48,594 nt of DNA from Lachnospiraceae bacterium UBA7110 (GTDB taxonomy: Bacteria; Bacillota; Clostridia; Lachnospirales; Lachnospiraceae). The notes beneath the pieces are model-generated. The model was not told the DNA's origin, made no database searches, and saw only the letters and a program-made list of their open reading frames with translations. The stretch is from positions 41,191 through 89,784 of the forward strand of contig DKYC01000040.1 in the NCBI GenBank assembly GCA_002492295.1, read 5' to 3'. Position 1 is the stretch's first letter. Each line of letters opens with the position of its first letter. A program made the translations under genes and the position numbers. Of this stretch, positions 25,576 to 35,000 are shown in pieces.

Positions 25576-26551
25576 ACCGTTTCTGCTGAAACCAGCGGGA
25601 AAAGATTATCTTTGGGGCGGGAGCCGTCTGAATGACGATTTCTCAAAAGGGATTGATTTGGAGCCTTTGGCGGAGACATGGGAATGTTCCACCCATCCTG
25701 ACGGACCAAGCCTGGTCGCAAGCGGTGAGTTTTGCGGCATGCTATTATCGGATGTATTAAAGGAGCATCCCGGGTTTTTGGGAACGCATCCGGGGACAAA
25801 GGGTGAGCTTCCTATCCTGATTAAATTTATTGACGCGAAGAAGGATTTGTCCGTTCAGGTACACCCTGATGACGCGTATGCATATGAAAAGGAAAACGGT
25901 CAGAAGGGAAAAACGGAAATGTGGTATGTGCTGGATGCATCCAGGGATGCGCAGCTTATCTACGGTTTTACCCACGACATGAATGCGGATATCTTAAGGA
26001 ACAGTCTGCACATGGGTACGGTGGAAAAGTATTTACAAAAGGTTCCGATTCATAAAGATGATGTGTTTTTTATCGAGCCCGGAACCGTACACGCAATCGG
26101 TGCGGGTACTTTGGTTGCAGAGGTTCAGGAAAGCTCTAACCTTACTTACCGCATGTATGATTACAACCGTACGAATAAAAACGGGAATTTGCGAAAACTG
26201 CATATTGATAAGGCGATGGAGGTTGTAAATCTCAAAGGAAGCGCGACGCCAAAACAGCAAATCCGTGTCCTGAATTATGTTCCGGGAAGTGCGACGGAAT
26301 TTCTCTGCCGCTGCAAATATTTCCAGGTAGAACGAATGCTGATTAACACGGAGCGCTGCCGTGAACTGGTTGGTTTTCAGACGGACAGCACTTCTTTTCA
26401 GGTACTGCTGTGTACGAACGGGTGCGGGGTTTTTCTTGAGGAAAGCGGCGAAGCGCTGCATTTTTTCCGCGGGGACTGTATTTTCGTGCCTGCGGATTCC
26501 GAAGCGGTGCGGATTCATGGGAAAGCGCAGTTTTTAAAGGTGCGGTGCTGA
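25544..26551 (+). CDS. manA: Mannose-6-phosphate isomerase, class I
   Basis: Zinc enzyme interconverting fructose 6-phosphate and mannose 6-phosphate, feeding ManC. The 335-residue product starts FLLKPAGKDYLWGGSRL after a short leader and shows the zinc-binding motifs SVQVHPDDAYAYE (Gln, His), KTEMWYVL (Glu) and EPGTVHAIGAGTL (His), followed by VQESSNLTYRMYDYNR. This matches the short Firmicutes ManA. The ATG at 25544 lies within the end of manC and has AAGGAG 10 nt upstream; an ATG at 25559 has none. The manC-manA pair is translationally coupled. The PMI activity of the ManC cupin and this enzyme may be redundant. Confidence 0.95.
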   Translation: MINTSMNSKAKPFLLKPAGKDYLWGGSRLNDDFSKGIDLEPLAETWECSTHPDGPSLVASGEFCGMLLSDVLKEHPGFLGTHPGTKGELPILIKFIDAKKDLSVQVHPDDAYAYEKENGQKGKTEMWYVLDASRDAQLIYGFTHDMNADILRNSLHMGTVEKYLQKVPIHKDDVFFIEPGTVHAIGAGTLVAEVQESSNLTYRMYDYNRTNKNGNLRKLHIDKAMEVVNLKGSATPKQQIRVLNYVPGSATEFLCRCKYFQVERMLINTERCRELVGFQTDSTSFQVLLCTNGCGVFLEESGEALHFFRGDCIFVPADSEAVRIHGKAQFLKVRC

Positions 26552-26569
26552 CGGAGAACCGCCAGCACC
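26544..26569. terminator. Probable terminator hairpin between manA and the Hint-protein gene
   Basis: GGTGCTG (26544-26550) pairs with CAGCACC (26563-26569), extended inward by CGG/CCG across one mismatch. It overlaps the manA stop codon. T runs are short on both sides (TTTAAAAA on the minus side), so it is a modest terminator for two convergent genes. Confidence 0.5.
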
Positions 26570-26585
26570 ATATAACATCTGTTAT

Positions 26586-28223
26586 TTATAGCAACTCCGC
26601 AAACGCCCGTTCCATCTCTTCCGACAGTGCCAGCGCCTCTTCACTGAGTGCTTCTGTTTCCCTGTGCTGCACATTTTGCTGTATCTGTGCATCGCCGGTT
26701 ACAAATCCGTTTACAATCAGGAAATTACCGTTCAGTAAAACGCTGCAGACCTCGTCATCGTAATCGACAAGGTATGTATAAAGGACCGGGGATTCCCCGT
26801 CTTCAAGAATGACAACGTCATTTGGACGCAGGTCCAGTGCCGCGATTGTTCCTTTTTTTGTCTTTATCGGATGGTAATCACTCACTTCAATCGTACGCCC
26901 GTCAACCGTTTCAATATGAATCATTTTATCTTCATGACCGCCAACGGATGCCGATATCACCTCTGCTGCCGAGCCGTCCCCACTCTGAACCATATCTCCT
27001 GCAGCAAGCTCCGTAATTGCTTTTTGCGTTCCGTCCTCCATTCTGACCTGACACTTTTTGCTAAAGCATCCCCACAGAATATTCAGCGGAGGAATGTACA
27101 CCGTAGAACTGTTCACAGAATGGTAGAACTGCCCCTCGGGCGGGGAATCCACACTTTTAATGCTAAAGGGAATATCAAACTCTCCCATTCCATTCCCTAA
27201 ATCCACTTTAAAATACCCCTGTAAATACAAATAAAGCGTCGCATTCGTACCAAACAGGCTGCAGTCCAGCTTTTGGCCGTCTCCCCAATACGGAGCATAG
27301 GAAAACGTAACCTTCTTACCGGAAACTGTGAAAAATTTAGCAATTTCCGTGGTATCATGGTCGTAATACACGATTCCCTCATTGGCAAACTGCAGCTGCG
27401 TCCTGTATGACTGCGCATCCACGGCATACTCTATAGGCGTTGCACTGTCTATCGTTGTAAATTCACCATTGATTTTAAGGTAAATACCGGTACGCTTCCC
27501 CGTTTTATCAGGATTGCGCTCCACATGCGCCTCTTCATCTGTAACTACGTAATCCGTGTTCGCATCAGCCGGGCGTCCATAAACATAATGAATCTTCTGA
27601 TTGTTTTTGGAAGATTTCGGGTCAGTAACCGTTATTTCCTGAAAGATTTCACTGCCGCTAAGCAGCGTTGTATCCTGCTCCTTTTTCACCGCATTGAGCA
27701 GCCCCTGATTATCACTATAGCTGAATGCGGTCTGCGCATGGATATTTTTTGTTTTTCCGGAATATACCTTTGTCAGGTCGGCACTCAGGGGCTTCTTTAA
27801 GCAGTCATTCTCATCAAAATCCTGCTGTGTAAAAAGCGTACTGAATGCATCAAGCAATGTATGTTCCGTCTCGTCCGCCATTTCTCCCTGCATAAATACC
27901 GGAACCGGAGGAACACCCATAAAATTCGCATCACTCACCAGCCTTGTCGGGCCAGAATTTTCACCCAAATCTGCTTTCTGGTTTGTAACCGTATGGATTG
28001 TGTCAAGCAGGCAGTCGTATTTCGGTATCCCGTTTTTTATCTCACCCGACCGCTCTGACGCATGCTTCCTCGTCCTCTGCCATGCCTTGTAAAAAAGCGG
28101 ATACTTTGATTTCACATACTCCTCACCGCCAAATAGGTCAATATATGCCCGTGCCTGTTCCGGATTCGAAAAATCAAGCTCTGTCTGTCCTTCTTTAAAT
28201 AAGGAAAGAAGTGATTTCGCCAT
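26586..28223 (-). CDS. Protein with C-terminal Hint (hedgehog/intein-like) domain
   Basis: A 545-residue protein without signal peptide. Residues about 1-400 are not recognised; they start with a helical part (EQARAYIDLFGGEEYVKSKYPLFYKAWQ) and continue into beta-rich sequence. From about residue 404 a Hint domain follows: the probable nucleophile Cys in WGCFSKKCQV, then MEDGTQKAITELAAGDMV, VDGRTIEVSDYHPIKT with the conserved His, and the closing GNFLIVNGFVTGD. Hint domains cleave themselves; in polymorphic toxins they release the C-terminal effector. Here the usual terminal His-Asn is replaced (NGFVTG) and only about 40 residues follow, rich in Glu and Ala, so no toxin domain is obvious. It is the third gene of the RHS operon, starting 2 bp after the Gly-rich gene, with its GAGGAGG site inside that gene's end. 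Confidence 0.7.
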   Translation of the reverse strand: MAKSLLSLFKEGQTELDFSNPEQARAYIDLFGGEEYVKSKYPLFYKAWQRTRKHASERSGEIKNGIPKYDCLLDTIHTVTNQKADLGENSGPTRLVSDANFMGVPPVPVFMQGEMADETEHTLLDAFSTLFTQQDFDENDCLKKPLSADLTKVYSGKTKNIHAQTAFSYSDNQGLLNAVKKEQDTTLLSGSEIFQEITVTDPKSSKNNQKIHYVYGRPADANTDYVVTDEEAHVERNPDKTGKRTGIYLKINGEFTTIDSATPIEYAVDAQSYRTQLQFANEGIVYYDHDTTEIAKFFTVSGKKVTFSYAPYWGDGQKLDCSLFGTNATLYLYLQGYFKVDLGNGMGEFDIPFSIKSVDSPPEGQFYHSVNSSTVYIPPLNILWGCFSKKCQVRMEDGTQKAITELAAGDMVQSGDGSAAEVISASVGGHEDKMIHIETVDGRTIEVSDYHPIKTKKGTIAALDLRPNDVVILEDGESPVLYTYLVDYDDEVCSVLLNGNFLIVNGFVTGDAQIQQNVQHRETEALSEEALALSEEMERAFAELL

Positions 28224-28225
28224 AT

Positions 28226-28975
28226 TTATTCCACCTCCTCGCCATTGAGAACGACTTTTCCTTTTCCGCCCTTGCTTCCGTCAGTTCCACGGCTGCCGTT
28301 ATTATTGCCGGTTGTGGGTACAGGGCTGCCGCCGACTCCGCCCTGACCGCCTTTCCCACCCATTGATGCGGCATTTGTCACCTTACAGACATGTGCCGGC
28401 TCCGAAGCACTGGAACAGGTTACCGTAAGCGTATAGTCCGTCTGGTCCCCTCCATCACCGCCGATTCCGCCATCGCCGCCATAACCGCCGATTAAGCCTT
28501 CGCCGCTGCTGTTCCCACCGTTTCCGCCGTTTCCGCCATCGCCGCCTTTCCCGCCGCCATAATAAATATTGAGGTCAAACTGCAGATTATCAACGGTGAA
28601 ATCAAAATTTTGGTTTAAAGGCAGTCCGTCTTTTCCCGGAGCGCCCCAGCCGCCGTTTCCGCCCTGATTACCGCTTCCGCCGTTTCCACCGCATTTACCG
28701 TTCTCGCCGTCCCTTCCTGCAATGATGATATCGAATCCGCTATAAATATCATCCTGCAAAAAAGACTGCTCCCCGGCCGTGGAAATCGGAACGTCCGATG
28801 CCGGCAGCTCACGCGCCAAAGTCTCAATGGAAAATTTGCTTCCGTCAAGGATCCGGATAAACGCGCCCTTTTCAAGCACAACGTAATTGTACTCACGGCA
28901 GTCACCCGTACCGCTGACAATCAGTGGACAGTCCTTGGAAATAATAATGCTTGGTTTTGTGTTTTTTTCTGACAT
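28226..28975 (-). CDS. Glycine-rich Gly-Gly-X repeat protein
   Basis: A 249-residue protein with no signal peptide. Residues 1-80 form a beta-rich head (SIIISKDCPLIVSGTGDC, YNYVVLEKGAFIRIL). From about 85 to the end the sequence is dominated by GGNGG, GGDGG and GGIGG units in three blocks, interrupted by beta segments (NFDFTVDNLQFDLNIYY and TDYTLTVTCSSASEP), and it ends GKGKVVLNGEEVE. Such Gly-Gly-X runs can form polyglycine-II helical bundles, as known in phage tail fibres and some surface proteins; that is an analogy, not a family match. It lies between the RHS gene and the Hint gene, 30 bp from the former, with an AGGAGG site. Function unknown; a shaft, fibre or structural partner is possible. 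Confidence 0.72.
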   Translation of the reverse strand: MSEKNTKPSIIISKDCPLIVSGTGDCREYNYVVLEKGAFIRILDGSKFSIETLARELPASDVPISTAGEQSFLQDDIYSGFDIIIAGRDGENGKCGGNGGSGNQGGNGGWGAPGKDGLPLNQNFDFTVDNLQFDLNIYYGGGKGGDGGNGGNGGNSSGEGLIGGYGGDGGIGGDGGDQTDYTLTVTCSSASEPAHVCKVTNAASMGGKGGQGGVGGSPVPTTGNNNGSRGTDGSKGGKGKVVLNGEEVE

Positions 28976-29005
28976 GTCAAACCTCCTTTTTTAAAAAAAT
29001 TAAAA

Positions 29006-32000
29006 TTATATTGATGCAAGAAATGCCCAAAAGCGCAGACCGCTAGGCCATCTGACCCAAAAAGGCGGGCATATTCCTCCCTCCGCTATCCAACTGACGA
29101 CATTGCCTGTGCATGAGTTTGTGATAACGCTGAAATGCTCATCTGTCGCACCCAATTGAGGAAGCCTGTTTTCTATCGAATGGTAAGCCCTGTCTGTCAC
29201 CTTAAGCTTACTCAGCCTAAGCTTTGGGGAATTTCGGTTAACAAGGTTTATTAACCGGTCCTGCACAAGCGTTGTATCATCCACTAAAGGCCATACATCC
29301 CTTGCCGACCGGAGATGCCCTCCCTCATACATTCCAAGCAGGGAATGGTTATAATCATTTCGATGCAGTTCCGTCCCGATACCAATTTCACAGTTATCCC
29401 CATGTGAGCCAATATTTCTTGCAACATTCGAGCGAAAACCAGACGCCAAACCTGTGAATGCGCCAAAAACCGCACCGCACACCGCCCCCTGCCATATCGC
29501 AGTCCCGGCGCCCGCGTTAAAATCACAGCCATGCACAAGATTCAGACATCCATTGGTCACATATCCGTCCAATATTCCTGTCACAATTCCCGTCCCTACA
29601 TCCGTGATAAAGGTGGACATTGCCGCAGAGCAACCAAGACCGGTCAGGCATGTTCCGGGGATTGCAGCTCCGACTCCGGCAGTCAACGCACCAAATACAA
29701 AACCGCAGCCAACGGTAATCCCCCAGTCCTTTGCGTCGAAATCACCGCCCTTTACCGCCGTGCAGATTCCATAGACAGCGGAACCGGCACCCGCGCCAAT
29801 CAGCCCGGCGCCCGCTAGTCCAAGCGTTACGGCAAGCGCCGGGGCTGCCAGTCCGCCCGACACGACTGTCAATACGAAACCGCCAACAACCACAGCCAAT
29901 CCGCCCGCTATTGCCCCGAATAATCCCCACGACCAGGCTCCGTCCGGGTCAATGTAATTAATCCAGTCAGCATTACCGTAAACATACGGATTTGCAAACT
30001 GCACCATAGGATCAATCGAAAGAAATCTTCCGGTTTTTGCATCGTAGAACCTATGTTCGAACCTGTAAATCGGACACTCCTCTTTATCTTCGATAGCCCT
30101 CGCACCGACAAATCCAATCGCTGCCAGTCCTTTTACCGTCCCGTCGGAATAACTGTATTGGATTGCTCCCCCAAGTGCATAGCGGTATGCCCGGTAAACC
30201 TTTTTCTCATCACATACCGCAAGGACTGAACCCTGATAATCTTTTAGCAGCCAATACACTTTTCCGTCCACAATTTCAGCTGCTATCCCATTAGCCCCAT
30301 ACACAAACAGTTTCAGCGTTCCCGATTCGTCCCGCTCAAGCACTGTCTTTGCGTCAATCGACACACAGTATGCCGTTGTGCCGCCCTCGTTGTGCATACA
30401 GATGCCGTCTACACCATAGACATATTTTATTTCTGAGTCCTTTGTGCGCAGCCTGACAATATTTTCAAAAACCCTGTCATATTCCATTTCACAAAATCCG
30501 GCATTTACCACTGCACCATTATTGTTATACGAATAAGCCGTATCATCTGACTGAATCAGATGATTGGAACCTTTTTGGTATTCCAGTGTTTCCCCGTTAA
30601 ACCCACTGCCGGGATTATTATTACAGTCATATGCGATAGCAATCTGACTTTTCTCCGTATCCGTTACGGAAGCAATCCTCCCCAGCGCATCATAAGAAAC
30701 CTTGCGTCTGTAATCCTTGGCAAGGACAGAATCCGCGCCTTTTATGCTGGTTGTTATTTCCGTAATTTTTCCGGAATAGAACTGGTCTTCCTCATATTCC
30801 AGCTTCTGTGTCACAAAACCGTCTGATATTTTGGAAAGTGCATAAGCTGAATTGTACGCATAAGAACGCTTCATGCTTCCAAACAGCTCCGCAGTCAGTT
30901 TTCCATTCGGCTCATACTCTGCCCCGTATATTTTTTCTCCGTTATACCAAATCTCTTTCACACGGTCAGAGGCATCATATCCGTATTCCAATACCCCGTC
31001 TTCCAAATTTGACGTCTTTCTTGACAGAACCCTTCCTGACAAATCATATTCCGAAAAAACACGCTCCGTATGCCCGTCAACCGTCACCGAATATACACTG
31101 ACATTCCCGCATTTATCATAGCGGTACGTTTCCGTTACGGCATGGCCGCTGTCATAATATGTGATTACTTTTGCAACACGCCCGATTTCATAGGCATTCT
31201 CCGTATCCGTTCCATGATAATAATAAATCTCCTTGGACGGTTTCGCACCGGCAGGCGCCTGGTTTACCGCATCCGCCGTTTTCCTAAGCGCTTCTTCATC
31301 GTACTTTGCGTCTACCGAACCGACTTGCGTTTCCCTCCCATATGCATCATAAACATGATAAATATAAAAATCCTTATCGGGATTGCTGCTTAGAAACCGC
31401 AGTCGTCCATAAGAGTCATACACCGTTCTCACAAGGGCATAATCCGGCTCCCTTCGGCTTGCAATATATCCGAGCGCATCGTATGTAATCTCGCCGACTG
31501 CCGAAGCATCCCCTCCAAAATAATTGGGATAATATATCTTTTCATGCTGCCCCCTGATATTGTTTTCATAAGCCGTGACAATGCGTTCCCCGCCCTGCTG
31601 CTCTATCGTCATAACCAAACCCGAACCGTCACTGATTCGTGTCGTGGATAATTTATCCATGCCTGTAACAGAATGCGCGATACATGTATTATCCGAAAAT
31701 CCACACGGCAATGAGACGGCTGCCGCCGTTGCCGCTGACGCCGTATGTCCTCCCCCTATCCTAAACTTCGCGCCAAAGGAAGAATTTTCAACCGGACGGC
31801 ACTGCTCATCACTAGTATACCGAGTGGACGAAAACGGATATCCCTGCGCCTCCGGAAGCAAATCCGCAATCTCTCCGCCGATTGGTTCTGACATGTCCTT
31901 ATATCCTGTGACAAAGTTTTCCCTATATCCAAAATTTGCGTCCGGCACAAGGGCAACGGCAGTCTCTGTCTCCAAAGCCCCAATCCCGTTGTAGAGATAC

Positions 32001-35000
32001 TGTTTTACCTCCAAGCCTTTGTCCGTCATGCTCTGACTCTGTATACAACGCCCGCTCAAATCGGAATAACTGGCTGACAGCGATGCCTCCGGAATATAGC
32101 CAAAGACAGCAATCTGTTCCATGCTTTCTGTCTTCACCAAAAGGCTGGCCGCTCCGGACTCCGATATCTCCTCCGTCAGCAGTACTTTTCCTTCTCCCAT
32201 AAAGCGGAGAAAACTGCCCACCTTTACAAGCATATAGTTTTCGCCATACCCTATGTCATCTACAGTTTTGTCCGTTAAACCGTCCCGGAAACGCCACTTA
32301 CCGTTTTCCATTTTTACAGACACTTTTCCAAACAAAAACGCAGGCATGGACTGGCTGTTTCCGCGCTTCATTTTGACAAACACCGCAAAGTCCGCCTTAG
32401 GTGCACAGACAAATCCATCTGCGGAGCACGAAAACAAAGCATTTTCAATATAGCCAACGTTACAGTCGTATACCGCACCCTCCGAAACTGCTTTCACGGA
32501 AAAAGTCTCCATAAGACTGCCGTCCCTTACTGTATGACTGAATCCCAAAAATCTTCCAAAATCATCTGCAGCGGCTACGGCGCTCTGTGTTCTGTCGTAG
32601 TAAGTTCTCGTACCTTCAAGCGTATTCTTATGCTTTGCGGATACATTGAAATGCTCGCCGCCGTAAACAGAAGCCGATGCCTGTGCCGTAAGCGGAGTTA
32701 CAAAAAGTGCATCGATATAAAAATCCCCGTCAGAGCAAAACGATACGCTGCAGTTGACCTGCTCTGTCATCGGAAATGCAATTCTGCTCCACTTGCCAAA
32801 GGTTATCTCTTTACCGCCAAGTATTTTTTTAGTGCCTCCGCATTGTACTGTTACCGGTTTTTCCGCATTTACCGCAAAAGACGCCAGTACCCCCTCCGGA
32901 CGCACTGCACCGACTGATGCAGTCAACAATATTCCTGCTTCCACACGCAAAGAGCGCGTTCCCGAATAACACCTTGCAGCCGTAACTGCCTGTCCAATGT
33001 CCCCCGCGCTAAGTACAAGCCCTCTGAAATCCTCATATTCCTCAAATCCGCAATAGAGCGCTTCCTCATACCGGCAGTCTGTTATCCGGGCAATTACGAT
33101 ATCATCATTTTTATCATATATCGTTGTATTGCACACGCCAAAGGCGTTCTGCGTCGTAAGTTCATTGCAGAATCTGTCCGTCTCCAGCACCTCTTCTGTC
33201 TTAATCCAATTATCACTGTTTCCGTAAGACGGCTCCCCTTTTCCGTTCCACTGGTATTTCGCACTTTTATACAAATACCCTGACATATTTGTCTTTATTT
33301 CATATTTTTCGGCATCCAGCACGGTTCCTGTGCTTTCATCACGGCTGATGGAACCGGAGCGTTCCGAAAGGATATTTTGGCTAAGTGCAGCGGGGACATC
33401 GTCAAAGGCATACCGGTATGACCTGCTTTTGATAATCTGTCTGCCTCTCTTATCCGTTGCAATTTTTGTACTTTTTCGCAGGACATAATAATCCGGGTCA
33501 TATTCATTGCGAATAACGGTTTCAATAACCGCAGTATTTCCAGTAAAAGAACCGGTATTGTAGTCAAAACTGTTAAGATACTCCCGTTTTACATTTTTCG
33601 TTTGTACAATACAAAATCCAACAACATCAAGGGCATAAGAATACGTATCATTCCGGCACAAAACGCAATTTTGGGCATCATATTCCACTGTCGCATAAAG
33701 TCTGCCGCTAAAATGCGAATAATAGTCTTTCACATTTGTATCCGCATCCGTCGGATAGGAAAAATCATCGGGTGAAGCACCAGTAAAGTATCGGTAATCC
33801 GTTTTCCCAAATCCTGCCCCAATATCCGCCGGAATCACCGAAACCTGCGAAAAAGCAAGACTGCTGCCATCAATCCGTGCGCACTCCGGATGATAGTCCA
33901 TAAAGATATTTTGGGTACCTGTCCCAAAATCATATTCCATGCCCGTAACTGCCGATTGTCTGTACTGCCTGACATAGCGGCTGCCCATTAATCTGTGAAA
34001 CGCAATACCTGATTTTGTCCTCGTGAAAAACTGCGAAATACCACAGCAATATCCAAGGGAACTGTCAAGCGTTTCTCCCTGAAATTCCGTATGCCCAGTC
34101 AAACCGTCCGCATATAGCGGCGCCACTCTCATATTGTTTTTGTTATTGAGATTATACGCAAGATATGCGCCGCCGACCGCATTCAGGCGCACCGACGAAA
34201 GCTCGGCGTCCTTGGGAAGCGTTCCCGACAAAATCCACGCCCCGTCCCCGTTACGGTGAAATACGCATCCGCCAATCACTGCATACGCTCCGGATATAAT
34301 CGGGCAGTTTATTTGGTCTGCCGAAACGCTTTTGACTGTCGGCGCCCCATCCTTTGTCCATGCATTTTGATATGGGTCAAAACGCATTGCGTAGTAATTG
34401 ACCGTCTTTTTATCAAGCTCCGCACCCACAAACAAATCCGAACCATAGCCATATACATACTGGCAATTCCTGCGCGGTGAAAGCAGTTCACACTTTATAT
34501 ACCCATTAGGAGTATACCGGTACGCTGTATTGGCAAACCCAATCATGGTATCCGTAGCGATTGTGTACTGAACGGGATTTCCGATTTCACCTGACTGCGC
34601 AATCTCAAACATTTTATACCCGGTAAAGCAGTAATTGATGTCCCACTGAAAGGCAATCAATGTCGCCAATGTCCTGTCGTTGTTTTTGTCATACCGGAAA
34701 AATGCCGCACTGCCGATTGACGCGTTAATGGATAGCGGAGAAACAATGTCCTTATACTCCCAGTCAACATCCGCAGGCACGTCCAAATAATTCCCCTCAA
34801 GCCAGTCATGGTTTTCATCCGAATAAAAGCTCATCAGACGCACATTTTTTGCTCCCTGCCCGTATGCACCAAAGATACAGTTCCGGCCCGCGCAGAGAAC
34901 GTTGTGTGCCGTCGGGTCAACAGGAATACGGTATATATGCCATGTACAGTCCGTGTAATGATATTGGTAAATCTCAAGCTGTTTCTTTCCAGAATACTGA

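Noticed and set aside
26586..27020. Intein in the 545-residue protein
   Set aside because: The Hint domain is near the C-terminus with no second extein half, and the terminal His-Asn is missing.
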